From: Basfia succiniciproducens
Lineage (GTDB): Bacteria > Pseudomonadota > Gammaproteobacteria > Enterobacterales > Pasteurellaceae
Direction of reading: 5' to 3'
Length of the DNA: 64,000 nt
Assembly: GCF_011455875.1 (NCBI RefSeq)
Contig: NZ_CP015031.1
Location: forward strand, 1,221,405 to 1,285,404
Shown: in pieces, positions 36,855-47,158 of the stretch
How the letters are laid out: every line of letters starts with the position of its first letter
Position numbering within the stretch: the stretch's first letter is position 1
Program-made: the position numbers and the translations under genes
The notes under the pieces: model-generated
What the model was told of the DNA's origin: nothing
The model's input: the letters and a program-made list of their open reading frames with translations, nothing else
Database searches by the model: none

Positions 36855-38654
36855 GTGCAAACTGTTAATGTCGATATCGCAATCGTAGGCGCTGGTGGCG
36901 GTGGTTTACGCGCTGCAATCGCAGCAGCTGAAGCTAATCCAAACTTAAAAATTGCATTAGTGTCTAAGGTCTATCCAATGCGTAGCCATACTGTTGCGGC
37001 AGAAGGCGGTGCAGCGGCTGTAATTAAAGAAGAAGACTCATATGATAAACACTTCCAAGACACTGTTGCTGGTGGTGACTGGTTATGTGAGCAAGACGTA
37101 GTTGAATATTTCGTTCAACATTCGCCTGTTGAAATGACTCAAATGGAACGCTGGGGCTGTCCTTGGTCTCGTAAACAAGACGGTGATGTTAACGTTCGTC
37201 GTTTCGGCGGTATGAAAATTGAGCGTACATGGTTTGCTGCGGATAAAACGGGTTTCCACCTGTTACACACGTTATTCCAAACTTCAATCCAATTCCCTCA
37301 AATACAACGTTTTGACGAACATTTCGTATTAGATGTGTTGGTTGACGACGGTCATGCCCGCGGTGTTGTTGCGATGGATATGATGGAAGGTAAACTGGTA
37401 CAAATCAATGCGAATGCGGTTGTTATTGCAACCGGCGGCGGTTGTCGTTCGTTTAAATTTAATACCAACGGCGGTATCGTGACCGGTGACGGCTTATCAA
37501 TGGCTTATCGTCACGGCGTGCCTTTGCGTGATATGGAATTTGTTCAATATCACCCGACAGGTTTACCGAACACAGGTATTTTGATGACCGAAGGTTGCCG
37601 CGGCGAAGGTGGTATCTTGGTGAATAAAGACGGTTACCGTTATCTTCAAGACTACGGTCTGGGCCCAGAAACACCGGTCGGCAAACCTGAAAACAAATAT
37701 ATGGAACTTGGTCCTCGCGATAAAGTTTCACAAGCCTTCTGGCAAGAATGGAAAAAAGGCAGAACCTTAAAAACGGCAAAAGGCGTAGATGTCGTCCATC
37801 TTGACTTACGTCACTTAGGTGAAAAATATCTACATGAACGTTTACCGTTTATCTGTGAATTATCTCAGGCTTATGAAGGCGTGAACCCTGTAAACGAACC
37901 GATTCCGGTACGTCCGGTCGTTCACTATACCATGGGTGGTATTGAAGTTGATTTCAACAGTGAAACCCGCATTAAAGGTTTATTCGCTGTGGGTGAATGT
38001 GCGTCTTCAGGCTTACACGGTGCAAACCGTTTAGGTTCTAACTCACTTGCCGAATTGCTTGTTTTAGGTCGTGTAGCAGGTGAATATGCGGCACAACGTG
38101 CGGTTGAAGCGACTGCGGCAAACCAAACAGCCGTTGATGCGCAAGCGCAAGATGTCGTTCGTCGTCTGGAAGATCTATTCAATCAGGAAGGTACTGAAAA
38201 CTGGGCTGATATCCGTGAAGAAATGGGTACGGCAATGGAAGAAGGTTGCGGTATCTATCGTGATCAGGCAAGTATGCAAACTGCGGTTGATAAAATTGCA
38301 GAATTGAAAGAACGTTATAAACGTATTCGTATTCAAGACCGTTCAAGCGTGTTCAACACTAATGTGTTATATACCGTTGAATTAGGCTACATCCTTGATG
38401 TTGCGCAAGCTATCGCAAACTCGGCGTTAGAACGTAAAGAGTCTCGCGGTGCACACCAACGTTTAGACTACGTAGAACGTGACGATACGAATTATTTAAA
38501 ACATACTCTTGCATTCTATAATGAAAACGGTGCACCTCGCATTGATTATAGTCCGGTGAAAATTACTAAATCTCAACCTGCTAAACGTGTATACGGTGCG
38601 GAAGCTGATGCAGCCGAAGCAGCAGCTAAAGCTAAGGAGAACGCAAATGGCTAA
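36855..38654 (+). CDS. frdA: Fumarate reductase flavoprotein subunit
   Basis: Catalytic subunit of quinol:fumarate reductase; reduces fumarate to succinate in anaerobic respiration and fermentation. 599 residues starting at GTG 36855 with a GGGGAG site; the start agrees with E. coli FrdA (MQT). FAD is bound through [14 protein letters not shown] (11-24) and covalently through the histidine in [10 protein letters not shown] (H45). The active-site region [11 protein letters not shown] and HYTMGGIE are conserved, and the C-terminus AKENANG matches the family. It overlaps frdB by 8 bp. The organism's succinate output would depend on this complex, fed by menaquinol. Confidence 0.98.
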   Translation: MQTVNVDIAIVGAGGGGLRAAIAAAEANPNLKIALVSKVYPMRSHTVAAEGGAAAVIKEEDSYDKHFQDTVAGGDWLCEQDVVEYFVQHSPVEMTQMERWGCPWSRKQDGDVNVRRFGGMKIERTWFAADKTGFHLLHTLFQTSIQFPQIQRFDEHFVLDVLVDDGHARGVVAMDMMEGKLVQINANAVVIATGGGCRSFKFNTNGGIVTGDGLSMAYRHGVPLRDMEFVQYHPTGLPNTGILMTEGCRGEGGILVNKDGYRYLQDYGLGPETPVGKPENKYMELGPRDKVSQAFWQEWKKGRTLKTAKGVDVVHLDLRHLGEKYLHERLPFICELSQAYEGVNPVNEPIPVRPVVHYTMGGIEVDFNSETRIKGLFAVGECASSGLHGANRLGSNSLAELLVLGRVAGEYAAQRAVEATAANQTAVDAQAQDVVRRLEDLFNQEGTENWADIREEMGTAMEEGCGIYRDQASMQTAVDKIAELKERYKRIRIQDRSSVFNTNVLYTVELGYILDVAQAIANSALERKESRGAHQRLDYVERDDTNYLKHTLAFYNENGAPRIDYSPVKITKSQPAKRVYGAEADAAEAAAKAKENANG

Positions 38655-39417
38655 TCAAGCAATGATGAACGTTGAAGTATTGCGTTATAACCCTGAAGTG
38701 GATAAAGAACCATACTTACGTACTTACCAAGTGCCTTACGATAACCAAACCTCTTTGTTAGACGCGTTAGGTTATATTAAAGACAGACTGGATCCGGAAC
38801 TTGCATACCGTTGGTCTTGCCGTATGGCGATTTGCGGTTCATGCGGTATGATGGTAAACAATATTCCTAAATTGGCATGTAAAACTTTCTTACGCGACTA
38901 TAGCGGTCATATGCGTATTGAACCGTTGGCTAACTTCCCGATTGAGCGCGACTTAATCGTTGATTTAAGCCACTTCATTGAAAGTCTGGAAGCTATCAAA
39001 CCTTATATTATCGGTAATGAAATGCCGGCATTAGACGGTCAGCCGCATCCTTCCGCCGAATTGGCGAAAAGCCGTACCAAACAAACTCCGGCACAGTTAG
39101 AGAAATATCGTCAATTCTCTATGTGTATTAACTGCGGCTTATGTTATGCAGCCTGCCCGCAATTCGGTTTAAACCCTGAATTCGTCGGTCCTGCGGCATT
39201 AACAATGGCTCATCGTTACAATCTCGATAACCGTGACCACGGTAAAGCGGAGCGTATGCCGATTATTAACGGCGAAAACGGGGTTTGGACTTGTACATTC
39301 GTCGGTGCATGTTCGGAAGTTTGTCCGAAACATGTAAACCCTGCAGCAGCAATTAACCAAGGTAAATTAGAAAGTGCTAAAGACTATCTAATTTCAATGC
39401 TTAAACCGAAAGCGTAG
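38647..39417 (+). CDS. frdB: Fumarate reductase iron-sulfur subunit
   Basis: Passes electrons from quinol to FrdA through three iron-sulfur clusters. I use ATG 38647 (256 residues, [16 protein letters not shown]), which has an AAGGAG site; a longer in-frame reading would run far into frdA. The [2Fe-2S] ligands are in [13 protein letters not shown] (about 56-68); the two other clusters use [12 protein letters not shown] and [15 protein letters not shown]. Overlaps the frdA stop by 8 bp (ATGGCTAA), so translation is coupled. Confidence 0.98.
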   Translation: MANQAMMNVEVLRYNPEVDKEPYLRTYQVPYDNQTSLLDALGYIKDRLDPELAYRWSCRMAICGSCGMMVNNIPKLACKTFLRDYSGHMRIEPLANFPIERDLIVDLSHFIESLEAIKPYIIGNEMPALDGQPHPSAELAKSRTKQTPAQLEKYRQFSMCINCGLCYAACPQFGLNPEFVGPAALTMAHRYNLDNRDHGKAERMPIINGENGVWTCTFVGACSEVCPKHVNPAAAINQGKLESAKDYLISMLKPKA

Positions 39418-39425
39418 GAGAAGTT

Positions 39426-39815
39426 ATGACAACTGAAAGTAAACGCAATAAATATGTTCGCGAAGTAACTCCTACTTGGTGGAAAAGCTGGAGTTTCTAT
39501 AAATTCTATATGTTACGTGAATCAAGTGCGATTCCAACAGTTTGGTTCTGCCTTGTATTACTTTACGGTGTATTCTGTTTAACAACGGCAAACGGTTTTG
39601 TGGAGAAATTTATTCCTTTCCTACAAAATCCGGTTGTTGTGATTTTAAACTTAATTTCACTTGCATTATTACTATTACACGCATTTACTTTATTCCAAAT
39701 GACAGGCGAAGTAATGTCGGGGTCGCTCGGTCTTAAATCGGAAGTAATCCAAAAGGCATTAAAAGTGTTATTTGCTATCGTAACTGTTGTTGCATTAGTT
39801 TTAGTCTGTATCTAG
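39426..39815 (+). CDS. frdC: Fumarate reductase membrane subunit C
   Basis: Hydrophobic anchor, 129 residues, three membrane helices (about 30-50, 65-90, 108-128). The N-terminal YVREVTPTWWKSWSFYKFYM is the conserved cytoplasmic lead-in, and the glutamate in YMLRESSAIPT corresponds to the region that lines the quinol site. 8 bp after frdB with a GGAG site. Confidence 0.96.
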   Translation: MTTESKRNKYVREVTPTWWKSWSFYKFYMLRESSAIPTVWFCLVLLYGVFCLTTANGFVEKFIPFLQNPVVVILNLISLALLLLHAFTLFQMTGEVMSGSLGLKSEVIQKALKVLFAIVTVVALVLVCI

Positions 39816-39827
39816 GGAGTAAAGATA

Positions 39828-40172
39828 ATGGTTGATCAAAATCCAAAACGTTCAAATGAGCCGCCTGTATGGTTAATGTTCAGTGCCGGTGGTATGGTGA
39901 GTGGTCTTGCATTCCCTGTATTGATTTTAATTCTAGGTATTCTTTTGCCCTTTGGAATTATTTCACCGGATAATATTATTGCATTCTCACATCATTGGTT
40001 CGGTAAATTAGTTATTCTTGCATTAACTATTTTCCCAATGTGGGCTGGCCTTCACCGTCTTCACCACGGTATGCACGATATTAAAGTGCATGTTCCAAAC
40101 GGCGGATTAATCTTCTACGGTCTGGCGGCGGTTTATAGCTTTATCGTGCTTTTTGCCGTAATTGCAATTTGA
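39828..40172 (+). CDS. frdD: Fumarate reductase membrane subunit D
   Basis: Second hydrophobic anchor, 114 residues with three helices. [19 protein letters not shown] at the N-terminus and [15 protein letters not shown] in the loop before helix three are characteristic. Starts 12 bp after frdC. With FrdC it docks FrdAB to the inner membrane and forms the menaquinol site. Followed by a terminator. Confidence 0.96.
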   Translation: MVDQNPKRSNEPPVWLMFSAGGMVSGLAFPVLILILGILLPFGIISPDNIIAFSHHWFGKLVILALTIFPMWAGLHRLHHGMHDIKVHVPNGGLIFYGLAAVYSFIVLFAVIAI

Positions 40173-40190
40173 TCTAAAATAAAAAGAATT

Positions 40191-40220
40191 AAGCCCTTTA
40201 TAGCAATAAAGGGCTTTTTT
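40191..40220 (+). terminator. Terminator of frdABCD
   Basis: AAGCCCTTTA, 6-nt loop, TAAAGGGCTT followed by TTTT. Confidence 0.9.
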
Positions 40221-40237
40221 ATGCTTAAAAATATAAA

Positions 40238-40313
40238 AAGTGCGGTCATTTTTGGCGAAATTTTGTAATTCAATGTGATGTTTACAAAACTTTCAAAAAT
40301 CCGACCGCACTTT
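40238..40313. repeat. Wide inverted pair of uptake signals between frdD and pheA
   Basis: AAAAAGTGCGGTC (from 40238) and GACCGCACTTTTT (to 40313) in inverted order with about 50 nt between. It could end pheA transcription, but the loop is long. Confidence 0.6.
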
Positions 40314-40331
40314 TTGCAATTGATGAATCTT

Positions 40332-41492
40332 TTATCTTACATCCACCGGTTTGACGATTTCACTTGGATAACAGCCCAATACTTTTAAATAAGTGCTGTA
40401 TTGTCTAAGTTCCTCCAGCGCCGCTTGAGTATCCGGATGGTTAGTATTGGCTTCAATTTCCAGGTAAAACATTTCTTCCCACGGCTTACCGTAAATCGGG
40501 CGAGACTCTAATTTAGTCATTTTAATTTGATACTTTTTAAACACGGTTAACGCATCGACTAATGAGCCGGCTTCCTGTCCGGTAGTCATTAATAATAAAG
40601 TTTTTGTATGGATTTGCGACGATACGGTAATAGCTTTGCGGGCAATAACAATAAAGCGTGTAATATTGTTTTCCTGATTCGCGATATTGCTTCTTAACAC
40701 CGTCAATCCATATAAATGTCCGCCGTCTTCATTGCCTAATGCGGCGATATTCGGTTTATTTAAACTGGAAACCAACTGCATTGCATGAGAACTGCTTTCG
40801 CAAAATTCAATATGTACTTTATTTAAACTGCGAATAAACTGGCTGCATTGCTGAATAACCTGCGGATGGCTGTATAAGGTATCGATTTTGCTCAAATCAT
40901 CCTGCCCGTTAACCAATACGCAATGTTTAATCGGATATGTGAGTTCGCCCACAAGCGATAGATCCGTATGTTGCAGTAAATCATAAACTTCGTTGATTGA
41001 GCCGGATGTGGTGTTTTCCAAAGGCAATACACCGTAATCCGCTTCGCCGGAACTGACCTTTTCAAAGATCTGTTCGAAAGAGCTGCAGCTTAATTCAATT
41101 AATTGTTCCTGATAACGGGTTGCATAACTTCGTGCGGCTAAATGTGAATAAGATCCGCGTTTACCTAAAAAAGCGATGTGAATACTCTGCTCTCTTTGTT
41201 CATTCAGTTTTTTTTGTAAATAAACCTGTTGGGTGAGTACGGAGTCTTCAATAATTTTTTGGAAAATTTGAGTGATATATTGAGGTTCTAACTGGTAATT
41301 TTCGTTTTCGGAAAAATTAATCAGTTCTTGTAAAAGTTGTTGTTCCCGTTTTTCATCACGTAAAGGTTTTTGCGTTATCTCTTTGCTACGAACGACATCA
41401 AAAGCAAGACGATGACGTTCCGATAATAATTTCAACAAACTACGGTCAATCTGCGTGATTTGTTGGCGAATTTCACTTAAATCAAGAGCCAT
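40332..41492 (-). CDS. pheA: Bifunctional chorismate mutase/prephenate dehydratase (P-protein)
   Basis: Converts chorismate to prephenate and then to phenylpyruvate for phenylalanine synthesis. 386 residues, the same as E. coli PheA. The AroQ mutase domain is about 1-90 ([18 protein letters not shown]), the dehydratase about 105-285 ([33 protein letters not shown]), and the ACT domain follows with [18 protein letters not shown], the phenylalanine-binding ESRP motif. A GAGG site precedes ATG 41492. No phenylalanine-rich leader peptide is visible upstream, although a hairpin (the probable ushA terminator) lies just in front. Confidence 0.97.
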   Translation of the reverse strand: MALDLSEIRQQITQIDRSLLKLLSERHRLAFDVVRSKEITQKPLRDEKREQQLLQELINFSENENYQLEPQYITQIFQKIIEDSVLTQQVYLQKKLNEQREQSIHIAFLGKRGSYSHLAARSYATRYQEQLIELSCSSFEQIFEKVSSGEADYGVLPLENTTSGSINEVYDLLQHTDLSLVGELTYPIKHCVLVNGQDDLSKIDTLYSHPQVIQQCSQFIRSLNKVHIEFCESSSHAMQLVSSLNKPNIAALGNEDGGHLYGLTVLRSNIANQENNITRFIVIARKAITVSSQIHTKTLLLMTTGQEAGSLVDALTVFKKYQIKMTKLESRPIYGKPWEEMFYLEIEANTNHPDTQAALEELRQYSTYLKVLGCYPSEIVKPVDVR

Positions 41493-41510
41493 AATATTTC
41501 CTCAAAACAA

Positions 41511-41546
41511 ACAAGGACGTGATGATCTCGTTCAACACGCCCTTGT
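41511..41546 (-). terminator. Hairpin between ushA and pheA
   Basis: ACAAGGACGTG and CACGCCCTTGT form an 11-bp stem whose single mismatch becomes a G-U pair in the minus-strand RNA; UUGUUUU follows. It can end the ushA transcript, or act as an attenuator for read-through into pheA. Confidence 0.6.
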
Positions 41547-41579
41547 ACATTGTATGGGGATAACAATAAATTCTCAAGT

Positions 41580-41783
41580 CTAACGGTAAGTTATCTCGCC
41601 TTTAGGCTCAAATTTATTTGCGTCAATAGGAGAATTTTCCGCAATAAATGCTTTAAGCACTTCGGCATCCACTTTATAAGTATTTACATAAGTCGGATTT
41701 TTGTCCATCACCGGATAACCGTCCCCGCCAAGCGCATTATAATTAGGCAATGAAATTCGATAAGTTTTACTTAAATTAATCGG
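41580..41783 (-). pseudogene. ushA: Detached 3' end of ushA behind an in-frame amber codon
   Basis: Directly after the TAG at 41784-41786 the same frame stays open for 67 more codons to a TAG at 41580-41582. The translation begins PINLSKTYRISLPNYNALGG and contains GGDGYPV and VDAEVLKAFIAENS, the conserved C-terminus of UshA-type 5'-nucleotidases. With it the protein would be 550 residues, the length of E. coli UshA. The tyrosine in LPNYNALGGDGYP would be residue 498, where E. coli has F498, one of two aromatic residues that stack on the nucleotide base. This part can only be made if the amber codon is read through. Confidence 0.85.
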
Positions 41784-43232
41784 CTAGCCTTGAATTTTTA
41801 CTTCTTTTACCTGTTTGGCTGTTCTGTCAATAATCATTGAAATACCTGAAAATTGCGGATAAGCGCCGGAATCCACTTCTTTTAATGCCACAATATTTAA
41901 GTAGTCAATCAGCTCGGCACCGCTTAATTCAAAATAACTGACAATATTACCGAAAGGTTGAACCTTTAGGATATCCCGATAAGTAATAACCCCGGACTGA
42001 ATACTGTCTCTGATTCCGCCGGAATTTATAATTCCCACATCGGCACCGGCAGCCTGGCGTTGCGCTTCCGCCACCAAGCGTCCTAAATTAGTTTGATGGA
42101 ATCGAACGATATTGCGATCCCCCACCAATTTACCGGCAACATCGCCGATTTTTACGCTCAAAAGCTGATCGCCTTTATCTTGATAGGTTTTGAGGGTTGC
42201 CAACAGTTTTTCATCCTGGGGAATCTGTTCGCCGTAAAGTTGATACTCCGTTTTACCCGCAGCCGTTTCCACTTTTTTCTTTAAGTTGATAGGAATGAGT
42301 TCATAACGGACTAACTTAACTTCACCGTTTTTAAATTCAAAATCAGCCCGTCCGAGGAATTTGCCCCACTCGCCGGCAGACATAATCCAGGTGCCGTTTT
42401 GATAATCAGGTTTGCAGGCTTGTGTCGGTTGATAATTCTGAATAAATACACCTTTAGCATCAACACAAACAGTATCATGACTGTGCCCGCCCACAATCAC
42501 GTCAAAAGTACCTTTCTCTAAGCGGCGCGCCATAGTTACGTCACCGGGGGCATTAGAACCGTAATTACCATCATAATAATACCCCATGTGCGTTAAAGCG
42601 ATCTTCACATCGGGGTTTTCTTGCTTATCAATTTCAGCAACAACTTTTTTTGCGGTTGAAGTCGGGTCATCAAAACGCAAATCTTTCATATATTCCGGAT
42701 TACCTAATTTAGCCGTATCTTCGGTAGTTAACCCGACGATAGCGATATTTAATCCGCTACGTTTTAACATCATATAAGGTTTAACCAAAGTTTTATTGGT
42801 ATTTTTATGATAAATATTTGCGGCTAAAAAGGGGAACTTAGCCCATTTCTCCTGCATATCCAGCAATTGTAACGGATTATCGAACTCATGGTTGCCGAGC
42901 ACCATAGCATCATAACCAATGGCATTCAGTCCGTCGATATCGGGATGGGCGTTTTGCAAATCGGATTCCGGTACACCGGTATTTAAATCACCGGCAAATA
43001 GAGTAATTACCGAACCGCCTTTAGCCTCGACTTCGTTACGAATCCGATCAACGGCGGTTTTTTGAGCGGCGAGCCCATACTGCCCGTTCTTATCATGCCA
43101 ATAATGCCCGTGTAAATCATTAAAGTGCAACAGGGTGAATTGATAGGTTTTATCCGCTTGATAACTCATTGCTGCAGCCGAGAACAGGCTCAGTGCGGCG
43201 GTAAGCTTTAAAACCCGGAAAGGTCTATTCAT
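41784..43232 (-). CDS. ushA: Periplasmic UDP-sugar hydrolase/5'-nucleotidase, truncated by an amber codon
   Basis: Secreted nucleotidase that strips phosphate from external nucleotides so nucleosides can be taken up. 482 codons up to TAG at 41784. Signal peptide at residues 1-23 or so (MNRPFRVLKLTAALSLFSAA). Metallophosphoesterase domain with LLHFNDLHGHYW, FAGDLNTG, GNHEFDNP, LTHMGYYYDG and VGGHSHDT; the C-terminal substrate domain begins near 360 but stops at KEVKIQG, 68 codons before the natural end. The 5' part is well conserved, so the event looks recent, or is a sequence error, or the codon is read through. Likely inactive if truncated. Confidence 0.85.
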   Translation of the reverse strand: MNRPFRVLKLTAALSLFSAAAMSYQADKTYQFTLLHFNDLHGHYWHDKNGQYGLAAQKTAVDRIRNEVEAKGGSVITLFAGDLNTGVPESDLQNAHPDIDGLNAIGYDAMVLGNHEFDNPLQLLDMQEKWAKFPFLAANIYHKNTNKTLVKPYMMLKRSGLNIAIVGLTTEDTAKLGNPEYMKDLRFDDPTSTAKKVVAEIDKQENPDVKIALTHMGYYYDGNYGSNAPGDVTMARRLEKGTFDVIVGGHSHDTVCVDAKGVFIQNYQPTQACKPDYQNGTWIMSAGEWGKFLGRADFEFKNGEVKLVRYELIPINLKKKVETAAGKTEYQLYGEQIPQDEKLLATLKTYQDKGDQLLSVKIGDVAGKLVGDRNIVRFHQTNLGRLVAEAQRQAAGADVGIINSGGIRDSIQSGVITYRDILKVQPFGNIVSYFELSGAELIDYLNIVALKEVDSGAYPQFSGISMIIDRTAKQVKEVKIQG

Positions 43233-43284
43233 AAAAATTTCTCCGTTAACTATATTTCAAAAATATACAAAAACTGACCGCACT

Positions 43285-43485
43285 TTGATCAAAGCGCCAT
43301 ATATAAATTTCCAGCCCATTCCCTTCGTATAATGCGGCGACGGCAAAAAATTTACAGCCGTCGAGTAACGGAACCGCCTCCGCATGCCAGAATAAAATCT
43401 ACTTTTTCATTTTTTACAAGTGCGGTCGCTTTTGTAAAATTTCATAAGCGGGATTAAGTTCAATGCCGGAAAATTCCGCAATGCA
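43285..43485 (-). pseudogene. Relic of a YqhD-type iron-dependent alcohol dehydrogenase
   Basis: Between ushA and the dcw terminator the minus strand encodes broken pieces of the YqhD family in three segments: EFSGIELNPAYEILQK; then, after a frame change and an inserted uptake signal (43428), KVDFILACGGGSV; then, after a 1-nt insertion, LDGCKFFAVAALYEGN. In E. coli YqhD the same stretch reads EFGGIEPNPAYETL ... LLAVGGGSVLDGTKFIAAAA. Only about 60 residues near the NADP-binding region remain; the N-terminus and the metal-binding C-terminal part are gone. No start, no intact frame: a decaying remnant. Confidence 0.75.
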
Positions 43486-43502
43486 ATGGATATGGAAAAG
43501 AA

Positions 43503-43533
43503 AAAAGCTATACTTCTGTAAAGTATAGCTTTT
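43503..43533 (-). terminator. Terminator at the end of the dcw cluster (after lpxC)
   Basis: AAAAGCTATACTT, short loop, AAGTATAGCTTTT: a 13-bp stem ending in a U tract on the minus strand, 17 bp past lpxC. Confidence 0.92.
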
Positions 43534-43549
43534 GTTAGTTATCTGATAA

Positions 43550-44467
43550 TTAAATCAACACTTGAGACGGAATAGCATAACCTTGCGGTACTTTTTCTTT
43601 ATCTTCAAATGTAACGAATTCCCATGCCTCTTGATTCGCCAATAATGCGCGTAACAGTTTATTGTTTAAACCGTGCCCGGATTTATACGCTTTGAAGTCA
43701 CCTAAAATATTATAACCCGCCATAAATAAATCACCGATAGCATCTAACATTTTGTGGCGAACAAGCTCATCCTTAAAGCGTAAACCATCTTCATTTAATA
43801 CGCGATAATTGTCCAGCACAATGGCATTATCCAAGCTGCCACCCAGCGCTAAGCCTTGAGACTGTAAATACTCAATATCTTTCATAAAGGCGAAAGTTCT
43901 TGCCCGGCTGATTTGTTGAACAAATTTTTGTGCCGAAAACTCTAAAGTATAATTACTTAAATTTTTACTAATCGCCGGATGATTAAAATCAATGGTAAAA
44001 TTCAAACGGAAACCGTTGTATGGTGAAATTTCAGCCCATTTATCACCGTCTTCCACGCGAATTTTTTGTTTTACACGAATAAATTTCTTCGCGGCATCCT
44101 GCTCTTCGATGCCCGCATCTAATAAAAGATAAACAAACGGACTTGCGCTACCGTCCATAATCGGCACTTCAGGCGCGTCAACTTCAATAATCACGTTGTC
44201 TAAACCTAAACCTGCCAATGCGGAATTTAAGTGTTCGACAGTTGAAATACGCACGCCTTGATCGTTGACTAGAGCGGTACAAAGCATAGTATCGCGCACA
44301 GCCGTTGCATCTGCCGGGAAATAAACCGGCGGAGTCAAGTCTGTTCGACAATAAACAATTCCTGTATTAATAGGCGCCGGGCGTAACTTCAGCGTAACTT
44401 TATTACCGCTATGTAATCCCACGCCTGTTACTTTAATACTTTGCTTTAATGTTCTTTGTTTAATCAT
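43550..44467 (-). CDS. lpxC: UDP-3-O-acyl-N-acetylglucosamine deacetylase
   Basis: Zinc hydrolase for the first committed step of lipid A synthesis. 305 residues, normal length. Zinc ligands: H79 in [10 protein letters not shown] and the motif HKMLDAIGD (the E. coli H238/D242 pair). The amino terminus [20 protein letters not shown] is conserved. Last gene of the dcw cluster, 53 bp after ftsZ, and followed by a strong terminator, so lipid A and murein synthesis share this transcription unit. Confidence 0.98.
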   Translation of the reverse strand: MIKQRTLKQSIKVTGVGLHSGNKVTLKLRPAPINTGIVYCRTDLTPPVYFPADATAVRDTMLCTALVNDQGVRISTVEHLNSALAGLGLDNVIIEVDAPEVPIMDGSASPFVYLLLDAGIEEQDAAKKFIRVKQKIRVEDGDKWAEISPYNGFRLNFTIDFNHPAISKNLSNYTLEFSAQKFVQQISRARTFAFMKDIEYLQSQGLALGGSLDNAIVLDNYRVLNEDGLRFKDELVRHKMLDAIGDLFMAGYNILGDFKAYKSGHGLNNKLLRALLANQEAWEFVTFEDKEKVPQGYAIPSQVLI

Positions 44468-44520
44468 ATCAATTATTTCTCAATTTATTGCATCAGCAAA
44501 AAGTCGAATTTACAACTCTG

Positions 44521-45735
44521 TTATTTGTCGCCGCGTAAAAACGCAGGTTTAAATAAATCATTATTATTACCGAAGCTTGTCGGTCTGGCCGGCTGCTCCG
44601 GTTGCGTTGTCGGTTGTTGAGGCGCTTGACCCGGTTGGTTTGGATTAGGAGTCGCTCCGGTTACAGGTCGTTGAGCGACCGGTGCTAATGTTGCTGCCGG
44701 TTCGTCAATATCGCCAATCCCGGTTGCAACAATAGTTACGCGAATTTCATCCGACATTTCAGGAATTAAAGTTGTACCCACCACAACGGTCGCTTCATCG
44801 GAAGCAAATGCGCGAATTGTATCGCCTACTGCGTAAAACTCGTCTAAACCTAAATCCATACCGGCGGTAATATTAACAAGTACACCTCTGGCACCGGATA
44901 AATCCACATCTTCTAATAACGGGCTTGCCACCGCATCTTGTGCCGCTTTTTCCGCACGTCCGTCACTTGCCGCACCTTGTGCGATCCCGGCGCCCATCAT
45001 TGCGCGCCCCATTTCCGACATTACCGTACGTACATCCGCAAAGTCTACGTTAATTAAACCGGGAGAGGTAATCATATCCGAAATACCGGTTACCGCATTG
45101 CGTAAAATATCATTTACCGCAGAGAACGCTTGCACTAAAGTAGTTGTTTTGCCTAATACTTTCAATAATTTTTCATTAGGAATAATAATTAACGAATCTA
45201 CGTGCTTAGACAATTCTTTAATACCAAGTTCCGCAAATGCCATACGTTTTTTACCTTCAAAAGAGAAAGGTTTGGTTACCACGGCAACAGTGAGAATACC
45301 TAATTCTTTTGCAACCTGAGCAACAATCGGCGCGGCACCCGTACCCGTACCGCCACCCATTCCGGCTGCAATAAATACCATATCGGCACCTTCCAGCATA
45401 GCACGAATCGCTTCTTGGTCATCCTCGGCGGCTTTACGTCCTACATTAGGATTTGCGCCCGCACCAAGACCTTTCGTCGTTGCGGCACCGATTTGAACCG
45501 TTTGCTGTACAATACTTTTACGTAAAGCTTGAGCATCAGTATTCACCGCATAGAAAATAATCTCGCCATGTTCATCACTTGTCATTGAGTTTTCACCGAC
45601 GAGGGTCCCGCCATTATGAATCATATTATTAACCATATGATTCACAGCATTGCCGCCACCGCCGCCGACACCAACAACTTTAATCAGTGTACGACCGATT
45701 TCATCGTCAAATCCATATTCAACAGGTTCAAACAT
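44521..45735 (-). CDS. ftsZ: Cell division GTPase FtsZ
   Basis: Tubulin homologue forming the division ring. 404 residues. The tubulin signature [12 protein letters not shown] binds [15 protein letters not shown] near the start and [11 protein letters not shown] (T7 loop region) complete the active site at the subunit interface. A Pro/Gln/Thr-rich linker (about 330-390) leads to the C-terminal peptide [13 protein letters not shown], where FtsA and ZipA bind. Follows ftsA by 82 bp. Confidence 0.98.
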   Translation of the reverse strand: MFEPVEYGFDDEIGRTLIKVVGVGGGGGNAVNHMVNNMIHNGGTLVGENSMTSDEHGEIIFYAVNTDAQALRKSIVQQTVQIGAATTKGLGAGANPNVGRKAAEDDQEAIRAMLEGADMVFIAAGMGGGTGTGAAPIVAQVAKELGILTVAVVTKPFSFEGKKRMAFAELGIKELSKHVDSLIIIPNEKLLKVLGKTTTLVQAFSAVNDILRNAVTGISDMITSPGLINVDFADVRTVMSEMGRAMMGAGIAQGAASDGRAEKAAQDAVASPLLEDVDLSGARGVLVNITAGMDLGLDEFYAVGDTIRAFASDEATVVVGTTLIPEMSDEIRVTIVATGIGDIDEPAATLAPVAQRPVTGATPNPNQPGQAPQQPTTQPEQPARPTSFGNNNDLFKPAFLRGDK

Positions 45736-45817
45736 TTGTATTCTCCGTCTATGCTAGATACTCTAACACGTAAATTAATTCTAAATTCTTTCTATTGTAG
45801 ATGAAAAATGCAAATTA

Positions 45818-47110
45818 TCAAAATTCTGACTTCACTTTATTTGCAATTTTTTTGCATTTTTCAAAAATTGAGCCTAAAAAACTACTTTCCGAAGCGCTTC
45901 CACCAAACATTTGCGTGCTTTCTTCTTCGTTATGATGGCTATATTGCAATAATCCTAACACTGTAGCATATTGCGGTTTATTTACATAATCTGTCAAGCC
46001 CGTAATATTCAACGGATAACCCACACGGACATGAGATTCAAAAATATCCGTTGCACATTTAGCAATATCCGTCATTTGAGAACTGCCACCGGTTAACACA
46101 AAACCTGCGATTAACTCTTGTTTAATCCCCCGCATAGCCAATTCGTTACGTAATTGTGTCAGTTCGTTTTCAACTACCTGTAGCAAGTCATGGTAGCAAC
46201 GAGACGTTACTTCAACCACTTGAGCTTTGGTAAAAGTTCTTGGTGCGCCACCGCCTAATCCCGCCACCTCAATTTTTTTCTTAGCAAACTGCTCGAGGAG
46301 CTCTGCCGACGGCATAAATGCACTACCGTAATTAATTTTAATACTTTCCGCTTCATTACGGGAAGTTGTCAGGCTTTGAGCAACAAAATCCGTAATAGTA
46401 TTACCGCCGTAAGGTACAACTTTACTATAACGTAATGCGCCGTTGGTATAGACCATAATATCCATGGAACCGCCGCCAAAATCAATGAGGCAAACACCTA
46501 AATCTTTTTCATCTTCGGTTAATACGGAATATGTGGACGCTAAACCGGAAAAAACAACCTGATCCACTTTTAATCCGCAGGTTTCTACCGCTTTTTGTAA
46601 ATTATTTACCCAAGCCTGGTGTCCGGCAATTAAGTGTGCCTGCGCTTTTAATCGCACACCTTGCAATCCTAAAGGATTTTTAATATTTTGTTGTTTGTCT
46701 ACCGCATATTCTTGCGGAATAACATGAAGCAGCGAAAGACCTTCCGGCAATTTCACCGAACTTGCCGTATGCATAGCCTGGTCGATTTCATCCTGTGTTA
46801 CTTCACCATCGGCAATAGGCACAAAACCGCTTTCGTTCAAACTTTGAATATGCTCACCGGTAATGGCAAGAGTTACTGACATAATCTGGCAATCCGCAAC
46901 CGACTCCGCAGCTTCAATAGCGCGCTGAATGGAATTCACTACCGCAGCTAAATCCGTTATACTTCCTTTATCAATTCCTTTGGACGGACAACTGCCGACG
47001 CCCAAAACATTAACCACGCCGTCAGGTAACACTTCACCTACAACAGCGACGACTTTAGAAGTACCGACTTCTAATCCAACAATAGTTTTTGATTCCACAA
47101 TTTTTGCCAT
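45818..47110 (-). CDS. ftsA: Cell division protein FtsA
   Basis: Actin-like ATPase that ties FtsZ filaments to the membrane and recruits later divisome proteins. 430 residues. ATP-binding motifs: [16 protein letters not shown] (residues 11-26), [14 protein letters not shown], and [16 protein letters not shown]. The C-terminal amphipathic helix ([20 protein letters not shown]) is the membrane-targeting sequence. Between ftsQ and ftsZ as in E. coli. Confidence 0.98.
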   Translation of the reverse strand: MAKIVESKTIVGLEVGTSKVVAVVGEVLPDGVVNVLGVGSCPSKGIDKGSITDLAAVVNSIQRAIEAAESVADCQIMSVTLAITGEHIQSLNESGFVPIADGEVTQDEIDQAMHTASSVKLPEGLSLLHVIPQEYAVDKQQNIKNPLGLQGVRLKAQAHLIAGHQAWVNNLQKAVETCGLKVDQVVFSGLASTYSVLTEDEKDLGVCLIDFGGGSMDIMVYTNGALRYSKVVPYGGNTITDFVAQSLTTSRNEAESIKINYGSAFMPSAELLEQFAKKKIEVAGLGGGAPRTFTKAQVVEVTSRCYHDLLQVVENELTQLRNELAMRGIKQELIAGFVLTGGSSQMTDIAKCATDIFESHVRVGYPLNITGLTDYVNKPQYATVLGLLQYSHHNEEESTQMFGGSASESSFLGSIFEKCKKIANKVKSEF

Positions 47111-47158
47111 TTTTGTAACTTCACTGTATTAATTATTATTCATTCTGCTACTATTGCA

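Noticed and set aside
41493-41580. Phenylalanine attenuator with leader peptide before pheA
   Set aside because: The hairpin fits a terminator of ushA and no short phenylalanine-rich frame precedes it.
41784-41786. Selenocysteine or programmed recoding as the reason for the ushA stop
   Set aside because: The codon is UAG, not UGA, and no downstream hairpin or conserved recoding element is evident; simple mutation, suppression or sequence error is more economical.
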